DNA of 64,000 nt from Pseudomonas sputi. Lineage in GTDB: Bacteria > Pseudomonadota > Gammaproteobacteria > Pseudomonadales > Pseudomonadaceae. Each line of letters starts with the position of its first letter. Positions within the stretch are counted from its first letter, which is position 1. The stretch is from assembly GCF_021603585.1 (NCBI RefSeq), contig NZ_BQHI01000007.1, forward strand, positions 246,187 through 310,186. The letters are read 5' to 3'. The position numbers were made by a program, and so were the translations under genes. This document shows positions 19,821 to 28,715 of this stretch, one piece after another. A model generated the notes under the pieces. That model was not told where the DNA came from. It was given only the letters and a program-made list of their open reading frames with translations, and did not search any database.

Positions 19821-19850
19821 AAAAGGGGACGCCCATGGCGTCCCCTTTTT
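19821..19850. terminator. Bidirectional terminator between metQ and SCO1 gene
   Basis: AAAAGGGGACGCC and GGCGTCCCCTTTTT form a strong stem around a CATG loop, with A and T runs for both converging transcripts. Confidence 0.9.
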
Positions 19851-19864
19851 TGTGCGTTCAGTTT

Positions 19865-20500
19865 TTACTTGCGGCTCAACATCACCGGCAACTGCGCAAC
19901 CAGCTTGGCGTTGTTCAGCGGCGCCCGAATAAACCCGCGCTGCGTCCCGTCCGGCCCGATCACCGCCAGGTTGCCGCTGTGATCCACCGTGTAGTTCGGC
20001 TTGCTGGTGTCGGCCGGGATGAACGGAATGCTCACCGCGTTCGCCACTTTTTGCAGTTCGTCGATCGACTTCGGCGTCAGGCCGATGAACTGCGGATCGA
20101 AGTAGCCCAGGTACTGCTTCAACTGCGCAGGGTTGTCGCGGTTCGGGTCGACGCTGACCAGCACGATCTGCAATTTATCCAGCGCGTCCTTCGGCAGTTC
20201 GCTCTTGATCTGGCGCAGCTGGGCGAGGGTGGTCGGGCAGATGTCCGGGCAGAAGGTGTAGCCGAAGAACAGCAGGCTCCACTTGCCCTTGAGCTCGTTG
20301 ACCGTGACCGGTTGGCCGTCCTGATTGGTCATCGTCACGTCCGGCAGGTTGCGGCTCTGCGGCAGCAGGATGATGCCGGCGTCGATCAGCGCGGTCGGGT
20401 CGCCCTGGCCCTTGCCGCTCAGCACTTTATTGACGGTCAGGCCGAGGATCAGCGCGATCACGGCGACGAGGATGAAGACGGTTTTCTGGGTTCGAGTCAT
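19865..20500 (-). CDS. SCO1/SenC copper chaperone for cytochrome oxidase
   Basis: Membrane-anchored thioredoxin-fold protein that delivers copper to the CuA centre of cytochrome oxidase subunit II. It has one N-terminal membrane segment ([14 protein letters not shown]), the copper-binding CxxxC in [13 protein letters not shown] and the matching His in [16 protein letters not shown]. The ATG at 20500 overlaps the ctaB stop by 4 bases and gives 211 residues, the normal SCO length; the longer open frame upstream is the overlapping ctaB region read out of frame. It is the last gene of the aa3 oxidase assembly group. Confidence 0.94.
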   Translation of the reverse strand: MTRTQKTVFILVAVIALILGLTVNKVLSGKGQGDPTALIDAGIILLPQSRNLPDVTMTNQDGQPVTVNELKGKWSLLFFGYTFCPDICPTTLAQLRQIKSELPKDALDKLQIVLVSVDPNRDNPAQLKQYLGYFDPQFIGLTPKSIDELQKVANAVSIPFIPADTSKPNYTVDHSGNLAVIGPDGTQRGFIRAPLNNAKLVAQLPVMLSRK

Positions 20501-21396
20501 AGGTTCAACAGTAAGTAGTGGTCTACGAGCAGGGCGATGAACAGCAGAAACAAGTACCAGATAGAGTACTTGAAGGTGTTGATCGCCGCGTGCGGCCGAG
20601 TGCCACGGTACAGCACCACGGCCCATTGCAGAAACCGCGCGCCCAGACCGAGCGCACAGATCAGGTACAGCAAGCCGCTCATGTGGATCACGTACGGCAA
20701 CAGGCTGACCGCCAGCAGGGCGAAGGTGTACAGCAGAATGTGCACCTTGGTGTAGTGCTCGCCATGGGTGACCGGCAGCATCGGAATGTCGGCCTTGGCG
20801 TATTCCTCCTTGCGATGGATCGCCAGCGCCCAGAAGTGCGGCGGGGTCCAGGCGAAGATGATCAGCACCAGCAGCAAGGGTTCGGCGCTGACATGGCCGG
20901 TGGCGGCAGTCCAGCCGAGCAGTGGTGGCGCGGCGCCGGCGAGGCCGCCGATGACGATGTTCTGCGGCGTCGCACGCTTGAGGAAACCGGTGTAGATCAC
21001 CGCGTAGCCGAGCAGCGAGGCCAGGGTCAGCCACGCGGTCAGCGGGTTGGTGAAGGTCAGCAGCAAAGCCTGGCCGAGCAGTGCCAGCACCAGCGCAAAG
21101 GTCAGTGCTCCTGTGGGCGAAACCCGGCCCTCGGCCAGCGGCCGTTTATGGGTGCGCGCCATGACCGCATCGATGCGCCGGTCCACCACATGATTGACCG
21201 CCGCCGCGCCGCCGGCACACAGCGCGATCCCCAGATTGCCGAACACCAGCACCGTCCACGGCACCCCGGCACGGGTCGCGAGGAACATGCCCACCAGCGA
21301 GGTGATCAGCATCAGCACCACGACTTTCGGTTTGGTCAGTTCCAGGTAATCACGCCACAGCGCCTGCGCCGGACGTTCGCCGATCAGAATCGCCAT
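20497..21396 (-). CDS. ctaB: Protoheme IX farnesyltransferase (heme O synthase, CtaB/CyoE)
   Basis: UbiA-family membrane prenyltransferase that adds a farnesyl group to heme B to make heme O, the precursor of the heme A of the aa3 oxidase. It has about eight to nine membrane segments and the Asp-rich motif [20 protein letters not shown]. Length is 299 residues. It overlaps the ctaA 3' end by 13 bases and the SCO gene by 4, so the three assembly genes are tightly coupled. Confidence 0.95.
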   Translation of the reverse strand: MAILIGERPAQALWRDYLELTKPKVVVLMLITSLVGMFLATRAGVPWTVLVFGNLGIALCAGGAAAVNHVVDRRIDAVMARTHKRPLAEGRVSPTGALTFALVLALLGQALLLTFTNPLTAWLTLASLLGYAVIYTGFLKRATPQNIVIGGLAGAAPPLLGWTAATGHVSAEPLLLVLIIFAWTPPHFWALAIHRKEEYAKADIPMLPVTHGEHYTKVHILLYTFALLAVSLLPYVIHMSGLLYLICALGLGARFLQWAVVLYRGTRPHAAINTFKYSIWYLFLLFIALLVDHYLLLNL

Positions 21397-22463
21397 GGCG
21401 TCTCTCCTTTAATAGTGATGGGCGCCGCCGAGTGCTTACGCGGGCTGAGGCGCCAGCGCGCGATCATCGGCTGCCTGACCCGAACCAGGCTGGTCCGCGC
21501 GTGATAATTGACCAGCACCATGGTGAGCAGCAGCGCCGCACCGCCGGCGTTATGCGCCACGGCCACCGGCAGCGGCAGATGGAACAGCACGTTGCTGATG
21601 CCGAGGGTGATCTGCGCGGCGAGGGCGATCAGCACCAGCCCGGCCAGTCGGGTCATGCCCACCCCTTTCAGTTGCCAGGCCAGGCCGAGCAGGACGACCG
21701 TCACCAGCAACGCGCCAATGCGGTGGGTCAGGTGAATCGCGGTGCGGGCATCGCTGTCGAGTTGCCCGCCGAGGTAATTCGGGCCGATGTGTTGGGTCAG
21801 GTGAAAGCCGTTGGCGAAATCCGCCGGCGGCAGCCATTGGCCGTGACAGGTCGGGAAGTCGATACAGGCCACGGCCGCATAGTTGGAACTGACCCAGCCG
21901 CCGAGAGCAATCTGGCCGATCACCAACAGCAATCCGGCAGTCGCCCAATATTGCAGACGCTTGGGCACGGTCAGCGCCGGCAGCACGCCGGACAGCCTCA
22001 AGGTCAGCAGAAACAGCAGGCTCAAGGTCGCGAAACCGCCGAGCAAATGCCCGGTCACCACTTGCGGCCAGAGCTTGAGCGTCACCGTCCACATGCCGAA
22101 CGCCGCCTGGGCGAACACCACCGCCAGCAGGAACAGCGGCAGCTTCAGCGGTTGCCCTGGATGACGACGGTTGACCCAGGCGCGACCGGCCAGCACCGAG
22201 ATCAGCAGGCCGAGGGTGCCGGCGAAGTAGCGGTGGATCATCTCGTTCCAGCCCTTGTGCGCTTCCACTGGCGAGTCCGGGTAATGCAGTTCGGCATGGG
22301 CCAGTTGGGCTTCGCTTTTCGGCACGCTGATGAACCCGTAGCAGCCCGGCCAGTCCGGGCAGCCGAGGCCGGCGTGGGTCAGGCGGGTGTAGGCGCCGAG
22401 CAGCACCACGATCAGTGCCAGCAGGGTGGCAAACAGCGCGAGGCGAAATCCAGGTTTGGCCAT
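21384..22463 (-). CDS. ctaA: Heme A synthase (COX15/CtaA)
   Basis: Integral membrane monooxygenase that oxidises heme O to heme A. The 359-residue protein has eight predicted membrane segments. Conserved His-containing segments are visible ([38 protein letters not shown] and [12 protein letters not shown]), matching the four heme-ligand histidines of the family. It lies between the small SCO-like gene and ctaB. Confidence 0.94.
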   Translation of the reverse strand: MAKPGFRLALFATLLALIVVLLGAYTRLTHAGLGCPDWPGCYGFISVPKSEAQLAHAELHYPDSPVEAHKGWNEMIHRYFAGTLGLLISVLAGRAWVNRRHPGQPLKLPLFLLAVVFAQAAFGMWTVTLKLWPQVVTGHLLGGFATLSLLFLLTLRLSGVLPALTVPKRLQYWATAGLLLVIGQIALGGWVSSNYAAVACIDFPTCHGQWLPPADFANGFHLTQHIGPNYLGGQLDSDARTAIHLTHRIGALLVTVVLLGLAWQLKGVGMTRLAGLVLIALAAQITLGISNVLFHLPLPVAVAHNAGGAALLLTMVLVNYHARTSLVRVRQPMIARWRLSPRKHSAAPITIKGETPWRF

Positions 22464-22473
22464 GACGATGCCC

Positions 22474-23055
22474 TTATCCGATGTTCGACAGTTTCAGCAG
22501 GTGGCGCAGGTCGTTGAGCAGATCCTTGCCCTTGACGCTCGGCTCGTAGCGCAGCACGAGGTTGCCGTGGGGATCGATGATCCACAGTTGCGGCGTGGCC
22601 TTGTCGCCCGTGGCTTTGCTGAAGGTGGCTGCGTCCAGCGGATAACGTTGCAGCTGCGGGTATTCGCGGGTCAGCTTGGCTTCGTACTCGGTGCCCAGTG
22701 GTTGCGCAGCGGCCAGGGCGTGACTGGCGCGCCCGGCTTCGCGGCCGAGGCCGATCTGGATCTGCCGCGCCAGGTACACCAGTTGCTGGCAGTCCACCGC
22801 GCAATCCTTCGGCGCGGTGACCAGCATCTGCCAGCGCGTTTCGTCAGCCTGGATGCCGAGGTCGGCGCGGGTCTGGCCGTTGCCGATCAGTTCGCCGTGA
22901 TAGCTGCGACCTTCCGGCACCCAGAACTGCAACTTGTACATGCCGGTGGCGAGGATCATCGGCCCGACCACGCCGAGCACGATCAGCAGCAGCTGGATGC
23001 GTCCGCGACGGCGACTGGCCGGGACTTTCGTTTCAGACATGCTGGGTGGATTCAT
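22474..23055 (-). CDS. SCO-like single-span protein with CxxxC motif
   Basis: Unnamed protein of about 193 residues conserved in the oxidase cluster of pseudomonads. It has one N-terminal membrane segment (LLLIVLGVVGPMILATGMY) and a periplasmic domain with a CAVDC motif (CxxxC) and a C-terminal PQLWIIDPHGNLVLRY segment. That layout resembles SCO/thioredoxin-fold copper chaperones, so a role in oxidase metal or thiol handling is likely but unproven. The ATG at 23055 is preferred because GGGAG lies 5-6 bases upstream; an ATG at 23040 is possible. It overlaps the SURF1 gene by 23 bases. Confidence 0.8.
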   Translation of the reverse strand: MNPPSMSETKVPASRRRGRIQLLLIVLGVVGPMILATGMYKLQFWVPEGRSYHGELIGNGQTRADLGIQADETRWQMLVTAPKDCAVDCQQLVYLARQIQIGLGREAGRASHALAAAQPLGTEYEAKLTREYPQLQRYPLDAATFSKATGDKATPQLWIIDPHGNLVLRYEPSVKGKDLLNDLRHLLKLSNIG

Positions 23056-23773
23056 GGCCGCTCCCATGGTGTTTCTCCTTTGCGTTGTGCCAGCCGAGAT
23101 AGAGGTAGAGACCGAGCAGGGCGGTGGCCATGGCGAACCACTGCACGGCGTAACCGAGGTGTTTTTCCGGGCCCATCGCGACCACCGGCCAGTCGGCCTG
23201 ATAGATGGCGGGGCCGGGTTCGGCACGTAATTCGTAGGCGAAGCCGTCGCGTTCGAGGGTTTTCCACAGTTTTGCGGGATCGACGGCGGTGATGGTTTGC
23301 GGCCAGGTCTGGCTGTCCGGGTCGGCGTGCAGCTGGAAAGTGGCGCCGGGGGCGACGTACACCCAGGCATCGAGATTCACGTCATCCGTCGGCGTGTTGA
23401 ATTGCGGGGGCGTGCGCCGGTCCGGCCACGGCAGCCAGCCGCGATTGATCAGCAGCCACTGGCCGCTGCGTTGATCCTGAAACGGTTGCAGCAATTCGAC
23501 GCCGACCTTGCCGTTGCGCTGACGGTTGTCCAGCAACAGGCTGTGGGCGGCATCGAACCGGCCGTGCAGATGCACCCGGCGGAAGGCCGGTTCGGCGCTG
23601 TGCAGCAACTCGGTGCTGGCCATCGGTTCGGCGGCGCGGCGCTCGGCGTAGCTGGCGAGCAGGGCAGTTTTCTCCGCGCCCCGGCCCAGTTGCCAGAAGC
23701 CCAGCGACATCAGCAACGGCAGCAGCAGGCCGACCACCAGGGTCGGCACCACGCCCGGCCGGAAGCGCTTCAT
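23033..23773 (-). CDS. SURF1 family cytochrome oxidase assembly protein
   Basis: Inner-membrane protein that helps insert heme A into oxidase subunit I. Two membrane segments frame a periplasmic domain: VVPTLVVGLLLPLLMSLGFWQLGRG at the N-terminus, and AVQWFAMATALLGLYLYLGW at the C-terminus. SURF1 hallmarks FWQLGRGAEK, LLINRGWLPW and the C-terminal HLGYAVQWFAMA are present. Length is 246 residues. It is in line with the other oxidase assembly genes. Confidence 0.93.
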   Translation of the reverse strand: MKRFRPGVVPTLVVGLLLPLLMSLGFWQLGRGAEKTALLASYAERRAAEPMASTELLHSAEPAFRRVHLHGRFDAAHSLLLDNRQRNGKVGVELLQPFQDQRSGQWLLINRGWLPWPDRRTPPQFNTPTDDVNLDAWVYVAPGATFQLHADPDSQTWPQTITAVDPAKLWKTLERDGFAYELRAEPGPAIYQADWPVVAMGPEKHLGYAVQWFAMATALLGLYLYLGWHNAKEKHHGSGHESTQHV

Positions 23774-23845
23774 GGCCGTGCCAGAAAATCAGTGAGCGTG
23801 ATCGCTATACTCAACTGCATCGCTTGTTCCCCCGGAGTTCTTTCC

Positions 23846-24049
23846 ATGCTCAAAGCAGCCATCGTCCTGATGCTGATTGCCACGGTGGTCAGCCTGTTCA
23901 GCGGCCTGTTTTTCCTGGTCAAGGACGACAGCAGCTCGAATCGGCTGGTAATCGCCTTGAGTGTTCGGGTGACGTTGGCCGCCGTCACCGTCGGCCTGAT
24001 CGCCTGGGGTTTCTACAGCGGCCAACTGGTGTCGCACGCGCCTTGGTGA
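23846..24049 (+). CDS. Twin transmembrane protein, DUF2909 family
   Basis: A 67-residue protein made almost entirely of two membrane helices (AAIVLMLIATVVSLFSGLFF and VTLAAVTVGLIAWGFY) joined by a short charged loop (KDDSSSN). It starts at ATG 23846 with GGAG 8 bases upstream. It is the only gene on the plus strand inside the oxidase cluster, divergent from SURF1 and convergent with ctaE, whose stop lies 9 bases away. The DUF2909 family has no assigned function; the conserved place suggests a small oxidase-associated factor. Confidence 0.8.
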   Translation: MLKAAIVLMLIATVVSLFSGLFFLVKDDSSSNRLVIALSVRVTLAAVTVGLIAWGFYSGQLVSHAPW

Positions 24050-24057
24050 GCGGATCC

Positions 24058-24945
24058 TCAGAGCACATACACGAAGATGAACAAGCCGATCCACACCACA
24101 TCGACGAAGTGCCAGTACCAGCTCGCCGCTTCAAAGCCGAACTGATGTTCGTTGTCGAAGTGGCCCTTCATGATGCGCATCAGCATCACGAACAGAATGA
24201 TCGTGCCGATGGTTACGTGGGCGCCGTGGAAACCGGTGAGCATGAAGAACGTCGCGCCGTAGATGCCCGAGCCGAGGGTCAATCCCAGTTCCTGATAGGC
24301 GTGGATGTACTCTTCGGCCTGGAAGCCGAGGAACGCGCAGCCCAGCAGCACGGTGATCGCCAGCCACAGTTTCAGCGCGCCGCGATGACCTTTCTTCAGC
24401 GCGTGGTGGGCGATGGTGATGGTCACGCTGGAACTCACCAGCAGGATGGTGTTGATCAGCGGCAGGCCCCAAGGGCTGATGACTTCCTTGGGCGGCGGGA
24501 ACAGTTTCGGATCCGGCGTGTGCAGCAGCGGCCAGGTGAACTGGAAATTCGGCCAGAGCATGTGCGCGATGCCTTTGGTGCCTTCACCGCCCAGCGCCGG
24601 GCCGGAAATGTGCCGCACATAGAACAGCGCGCCGAAGAAGGCGATAAAAAACATCACCTCGGAGAAGATGAACCAGCTCATGCCCCAGCGGAACGAGCGG
24701 TCCAGCTGCGCGCTGTACAACCCCGCGCGGCTTTCCTTGATCACCGTGCCGAACCAGCCGAAGAGCATGTACGCCAGCAACAGTCCGCCGACGAAAAAGA
24801 TCAGCGGGCCGTGGGACTCCGGACGCGCCGCCTTCAGATCGTTGAACCAGGTCGCCAGGCCGTACACGGTGACCAACATCCCCACCGTGGCGACGATCGG
24901 CCACTTGCTCTGGGCCGGGACGTAATAGTGCTCATGAGTTGCCAT
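24058..24945 (-). CDS. ctaE: Cytochrome c oxidase subunit III
   Basis: Seven-helix membrane subunit of the aa3 oxidase, 295 residues, which stabilises the core and its oxygen and proton pathways. Family segments WFIFSEVMFFIAFFGAL, TGFHGAHVTIGTIIL and WYWHFVDVVWIGLF are present. It lies 25 bases after ctaG in the ctaC-ctaD-ctaG-ctaE order found in other proteobacteria. Confidence 0.96.
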   Translation of the reverse strand: MATHEHYYVPAQSKWPIVATVGMLVTVYGLATWFNDLKAARPESHGPLIFFVGGLLLAYMLFGWFGTVIKESRAGLYSAQLDRSFRWGMSWFIFSEVMFFIAFFGALFYVRHISGPALGGEGTKGIAHMLWPNFQFTWPLLHTPDPKLFPPPKEVISPWGLPLINTILLVSSSVTITIAHHALKKGHRGALKLWLAITVLLGCAFLGFQAEEYIHAYQELGLTLGSGIYGATFFMLTGFHGAHVTIGTIILFVMLMRIMKGHFDNEHQFGFEAASWYWHFVDVVWIGLFIFVYVL

Positions 24946-24970
24946 TTATTGTTCTCCTTATCGGGCACGC

Positions 24971-25522
24971 TTAACCGCCAGTGTTTGCAGCCACCGGAGG
25001 ATGTCGGGCGGTGATATCGAACAGCGTGTAGGACAGCGTCAGGTGCTTCACGTCCTTGGGCATGTCGCGGTCAACGATGAAACGCACCGGCATCTCGATC
25101 TGCTGACCGGGCTGCAGCACCTGCTGGGTAAAACAAAAGCATTCGGTCTTGTGGAAGTACGCGGCCGCATTGCTCGGCGCGATGCTCGGCACCGCTTGCG
25201 CGCTCATCGGCTTGTCGGTGGGGTTGCGGGCGATGAAGATCATCTCGTTCACTGCGCCGGGGTTGGCCGTCAGTTCGTCATGCTTGGGGTAGAAATCCCA
25301 CGGCATGTCGGCGGTGTTGGTCGACAGAAACTGCACCCGCACCTGCCGCGAGGCATCGACGGTCTGCTCGCCCTCGTACTGCCCGGCGGTCTTGCCGTTG
25401 ATGCCGAACGCCTTGCACATCACGTCGTAGATCGGCACCAGGGCAAAACCGAAGACGAACATCGCCACCACCACGCCGAGCAGTCGGGTGACCAGCTTCT
25501 TCATCGAGATCGAGTCAGCCAT
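24971..25522 (-). CDS. ctaG: Cytochrome c oxidase assembly protein CtaG (Cox11)
   Basis: Copper chaperone that builds the CuB centre of subunit I. It has one N-terminal membrane segment (LLGVVVAMFVFGFALVPIYDVMCKAFG) and a periplasmic domain with the copper-binding ECFCFTQQVL Cys pair and FIVDRDM. The ATG at 25522 has GAGGG 8 bases upstream and gives 183 residues; the frame is open five codons further to a TTG. It stands between the genes for the two largest membrane subunits it serves. Confidence 0.94.
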   Translation of the reverse strand: MADSISMKKLVTRLLGVVVAMFVFGFALVPIYDVMCKAFGINGKTAGQYEGEQTVDASRQVRVQFLSTNTADMPWDFYPKHDELTANPGAVNEMIFIARNPTDKPMSAQAVPSIAPSNAAAYFHKTECFCFTQQVLQPGQQIEMPVRFIVDRDMPKDVKHLTLSYTLFDITARHPPVAANTGG

Positions 25523-25549
25523 GGCGGCGGCCCTCAACGGCTACAGGGT

Positions 25550-27136
25550 TCATTTCACTTCCGGCGGCGTGGTGAAGGTGTGATACGGCGCCGGTGACGG
25601 CACGCTCCATTCCAGACCTTCGGCGCCATCCCACGGTTTGGCCGGAGCCGGTTCACCGCCACGGATGGTCTTGATCACGATGAACAGGAAGAAGATCTGC
25701 GTGGCACCGAACATGAACGCGCCGATCGACGACACCATGTTGAAGTCGGCGAACTGCAGGTTGTAGTCCGGAATCCGCCGGGGCATGCCCGCCAGGCCCA
25801 CGAAGTGCATCGGGAAGAAGGTCAGGTTCATGCCGACGAAGGACAGCCAGAAGTGCAATTTGCCCAGGGTTTCGTCGTACATATGACCGGTCCATTTCGG
25901 CAGCCAGTAATAGGCCGACGCGAAGATCCCGAAGATCGCCCCCGGCACCAATACGTAGTGGAAGTGCGCGACCACGAAGTAGGTGTCCTGGTACTGGAAG
26001 TCCGCCGGGGCGATGGCCAGCATCAGCCCGGAGAAACCGCCGATGGAGAACAGGATCACGAACGCCACGGCAAACAGCATCGGTGTCTCGAAGGTCATCG
26101 AGCCTTGCCACATGGTGCTGGCCCAGTTGAACACCTTCACCCCGGTCGGCACCGCGATCAGCATCGTCGCGTACATGAAGAACAGCTCGCCCACCAGCGG
26201 GATGCCCACCACGAACATGTGGTGCGCCCAGACGATGAACGACAGGAACGCGATGCTCGCCGTGGCGTAGACCATCGAGGTGTAGCCGAACAGCGGCTTG
26301 CGCGAGAAGGTCGGGATGATCTGGCTGACGGCACCGAAGGCCGGCAGGATCATGATGTACACCTCGGGGTGGCCGAAGAACCAGAACACATGCTGGAACA
26401 GCACCGGATCACCGCCGCCGGCGGCGCTGAAGAAGCTGGTGCCGAAGTGGATGTCCATCAGCATCATCGTCACGCACCCGGCCAGCACCGGCATCACCGC
26501 GATCAGCAGGAATGCGGTGATCAGCCAGGTCCAGACGAACAGCGGCATTTTCATCAGGGTCATGCCGGGCGCGCGCAGATTGAGGATGGTGGCGATCACG
26601 TTGATCGCGCCCATGATCGAACTGATCCCCATCAGGTGGATGGCGAAAATGAAGAACGTCACGCTTTCCGGCGCATAGGTGGTGGACAGCGGTGCGTAGA
26701 ACGTCCAGCCGAAGTTCGGCCCGCCACCGGCGGTGAACAGGGTCGAGACCAGCAGCAGGAACGCCGCCGGCAGCAGCCAGAAGCTGAAGTTGTTCATCCG
26801 CGGCAGGGCCATGTCCGGCGCGCCGACCATCAACGGGATCATCCAGTTGGCGAGGCCGACGAACGCCGGCATCACCGCACCGAACACCATCACCAGGCCG
26901 TGCATGGTGGTCATCTGGTTGAAGAATTCCGGCTGGACGATCTGCAGGCCGGGCTGGAACAGCTCGGCGCGGATCACCATGGCAAACGAGCCGCCGAGCA
27001 GGAACATGCAGAACGCAAACCACAGGTACAGCGTGCCGATGTCCTTGTGGTTGGTGGTCAGCACCCAGCGCATCAGGCCTTTGGCGGGGCCGTGGGCGTG
27101 GTCGGCATGACCGTGGTCATCGATGACAGCGCTCAT
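25550..27136 (-). CDS. ctaD: Cytochrome c oxidase subunit I (aa3 type)
   Basis: Catalytic subunit carrying heme a, heme a3 and CuB. The 528-residue protein has twelve membrane segments. The heme a ligand is in TTMHGLVMVFG, the cross-linked His-Tyr is in WFFGHPEVYIMILPAFG, the other CuB histidines are in VWAHHMFVVG, and the heme a3/heme a His pair is in VVAHFHYVLVPG. The HPEVY sequence and cytochrome-type subunit II place it in the A family of heme-copper oxidases. It uses heme A made by the ctaA/ctaB products nearby. Confidence 0.98.
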   Translation of the reverse strand: MSAVIDDHGHADHAHGPAKGLMRWVLTTNHKDIGTLYLWFAFCMFLLGGSFAMVIRAELFQPGLQIVQPEFFNQMTTMHGLVMVFGAVMPAFVGLANWMIPLMVGAPDMALPRMNNFSFWLLPAAFLLLVSTLFTAGGGPNFGWTFYAPLSTTYAPESVTFFIFAIHLMGISSIMGAINVIATILNLRAPGMTLMKMPLFVWTWLITAFLLIAVMPVLAGCVTMMLMDIHFGTSFFSAAGGGDPVLFQHVFWFFGHPEVYIMILPAFGAVSQIIPTFSRKPLFGYTSMVYATASIAFLSFIVWAHHMFVVGIPLVGELFFMYATMLIAVPTGVKVFNWASTMWQGSMTFETPMLFAVAFVILFSIGGFSGLMLAIAPADFQYQDTYFVVAHFHYVLVPGAIFGIFASAYYWLPKWTGHMYDETLGKLHFWLSFVGMNLTFFPMHFVGLAGMPRRIPDYNLQFADFNMVSSIGAFMFGATQIFFLFIVIKTIRGGEPAPAKPWDGAEGLEWSVPSPAPYHTFTTPPEVK

Positions 27137-27218
27137 GGCCGGTCTCCTTCAAGTGAGTGGACTGGGCAGGCCGGTGCGCAGGGCTCCGACCGGTTCACGT
27201 AGTACGCAATAGACCGGC

Positions 27219-28346
27219 TCATTTGCTTTCCGCCTGTTTCAGCTCCAGCACTTCTTTTGGCGTGACCATGTCGCCCTTGTTGTTGCCCCAGGCGTTACGT
27301 TCGTAGGTCACGACCGCTGCGATATCGACTTCCGACAGTTGCTTGCCGAACGCCGCCATGGCGGTGCCGGGCTTGCCGTGGAAGACAATGCTCAGGTGCG
27401 CGTCTTTCGGGCCGGTGGCGATTTTCGAGCCCTTGAGGGCCGGGAACATTGGCGGCAGGCCCTGACCTTCGGCCTGGTGACAGGCGACGCAGGTGGTGTG
27501 GTAAACCTTGTCGCCACGCTCCTTGAGCTCGTCCAGCGTCCATTCCTTGCTGGTCAGCTCTTTGAGCTGCAACGCTTCGGCCTTGCGCTCGGCGAGCCAT
27601 TTTTCGTAGTCGGCCTTCTCTTTGACCTCGACCACGATCGGCATGAAGCCGTGATCCTTGCCGCACAGTTCGGCGCACTGGCCGCGGTAGAGGCCGGGTT
27701 TGTCGATACGGGTCCAGGCTTCGTTGACGAACCCGGGGATCGCATCGCGCTTGACCGCGAAGGCCGGCACCCACCAGGAGTGGATCACGTCGGCGGAGGT
27801 CACGAGGAAGCGCACCTTGGCGCCGGTCGGCAGCACCAGCGGCTTGTCGACCTCGAGCAGGTAGTGCTCGCCCTTGGCTTCCTTGTTGTGGATCTGCTCG
27901 GCGGGGGTGGCCAGGTTGCTGAAGAACTCGACGTCCTGGCCCAGGTATTTGTAGTGCCACTTCCACTGATAGCCGGTGATCTGGATATCGATATCCGGCT
28001 CACTGGTGTCGTACATCTTGATCAGGGTCGCGGTCGCCGGAACGGCCATCGCCACCAGGATCAGCAGCGGGACGACGGTCCAGAGAATTTCGACGGTGGT
28101 GCTTTCGTGGAATTTTGCGGCGACCTGCCCGGTGGAACGGCGGTGCACCATCATCGACCAGAACATGGCGCCGAAGACGATGATCCCGATCACCACACAG
28201 ATCCAGAAAATGGTCATGTGCAGGTCGAATACTGCGTGACTGATTTCAGTCGCTCCAGGCGCCATATTCACAGTCCAGGCCGCGTTGGCCGGGCTGAAAA
28301 TCGACCACAACAGGAGGCCCATCCAGACGTGTGGATGTCGCATCAT
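27219..28346 (-). CDS. ctaC: Cytochrome c oxidase subunit II with fused cytochrome c domain
   Basis: Electron entry subunit (caa3-like), 375 residues. After a signal peptide and two membrane segments, the periplasmic cupredoxin domain binds CuA through HSWWVPAFAVK and CAELCGKDHGFMP. The C-terminal 90 residues are a cytochrome c domain with CVACHQAEGQGLPPMFP, so electrons can pass from soluble cytochrome c through this fused heme to CuA. It is the first gene of the oxidase cluster, preceded by a candidate stationary-phase promoter. Confidence 0.97.
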   Translation of the reverse strand: MMRHPHVWMGLLLWSIFSPANAAWTVNMAPGATEISHAVFDLHMTIFWICVVIGIIVFGAMFWSMMVHRRSTGQVAAKFHESTTVEILWTVVPLLILVAMAVPATATLIKMYDTSEPDIDIQITGYQWKWHYKYLGQDVEFFSNLATPAEQIHNKEAKGEHYLLEVDKPLVLPTGAKVRFLVTSADVIHSWWVPAFAVKRDAIPGFVNEAWTRIDKPGLYRGQCAELCGKDHGFMPIVVEVKEKADYEKWLAERKAEALQLKELTSKEWTLDELKERGDKVYHTTCVACHQAEGQGLPPMFPALKGSKIATGPKDAHLSIVFHGKPGTAMAAFGKQLSEVDIAAVVTYERNAWGNNKGDMVTPKEVLELKQAESK

Positions 28347-28715
28347 TGCGGGTTCCCCTTATCGTTCTTGTTATCCCGCCGGCTTTCACCAGAGGCAAGG
28401 GAGCGGCTGCATCAGACTACGAACTTGAATCGCCGGGCCTTGCTGCGTGGGCAGTCGGGCGTCATCAGCTAACTCCATTCAATGGCGAGTATAGACAGCG
28501 GCTGGAAAATGCAATGTGCGCACGTAAATCGAATGAAACAGCTGGCACTTGCGTTCCAGGGCACGAATGGAGAAGGATGCAGACGAGTGGTGGCAAACCG
28601 ATATAACGCCGGTGCATCAAGGATGAAATAATTATGACAAATGCGTCTTAGCATTTTTCGTAAGCCAGCTAAGTTATGTCTTCCCTATTTCATTGCCTTG
28701 TTTCCTGGAGTTTTC
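28347..28715. other. Intergenic region between ctaC and the 28716 gene
   Basis: About 370 bases between divergent genes with no credible coding sequence. It should hold the ctaC promoter on the minus strand (see 28488-28494) and that of the plus-strand gene, whose Shine-Dalgarno TGGAG is at 28706-28710. I see no long repeat or RNA structure. Confidence 0.6.
28488..28494 (-). promoter_or_regulatory. Candidate sigma-S -10 element for the oxidase cluster
   Basis: The minus strand reads GTCTATACTCG, which contains the preferred RpoS -10 heptamer CTATACT. A TTGCAT about 15 bases upstream could be a weak -35. It lies about 140 bases before the ctaC start. In P. aeruginosa the aa3 oxidase genes are known to need RpoS, which fits. 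Confidence 0.5.

Noticed and set aside
20501-21034. N-terminal extension of the SCO gene to 21034
   Set aside because: It is the ctaB region read out of frame; the SCO membrane segment begins right after ATG 20500, with a 4-base overlap with ctaB.
25805-27202. 465-codon plus-strand frame opposite ctaD
   Set aside because: Histidine/arginine/glutamine-rich translation with no domain; shadow of the oxidase gene.
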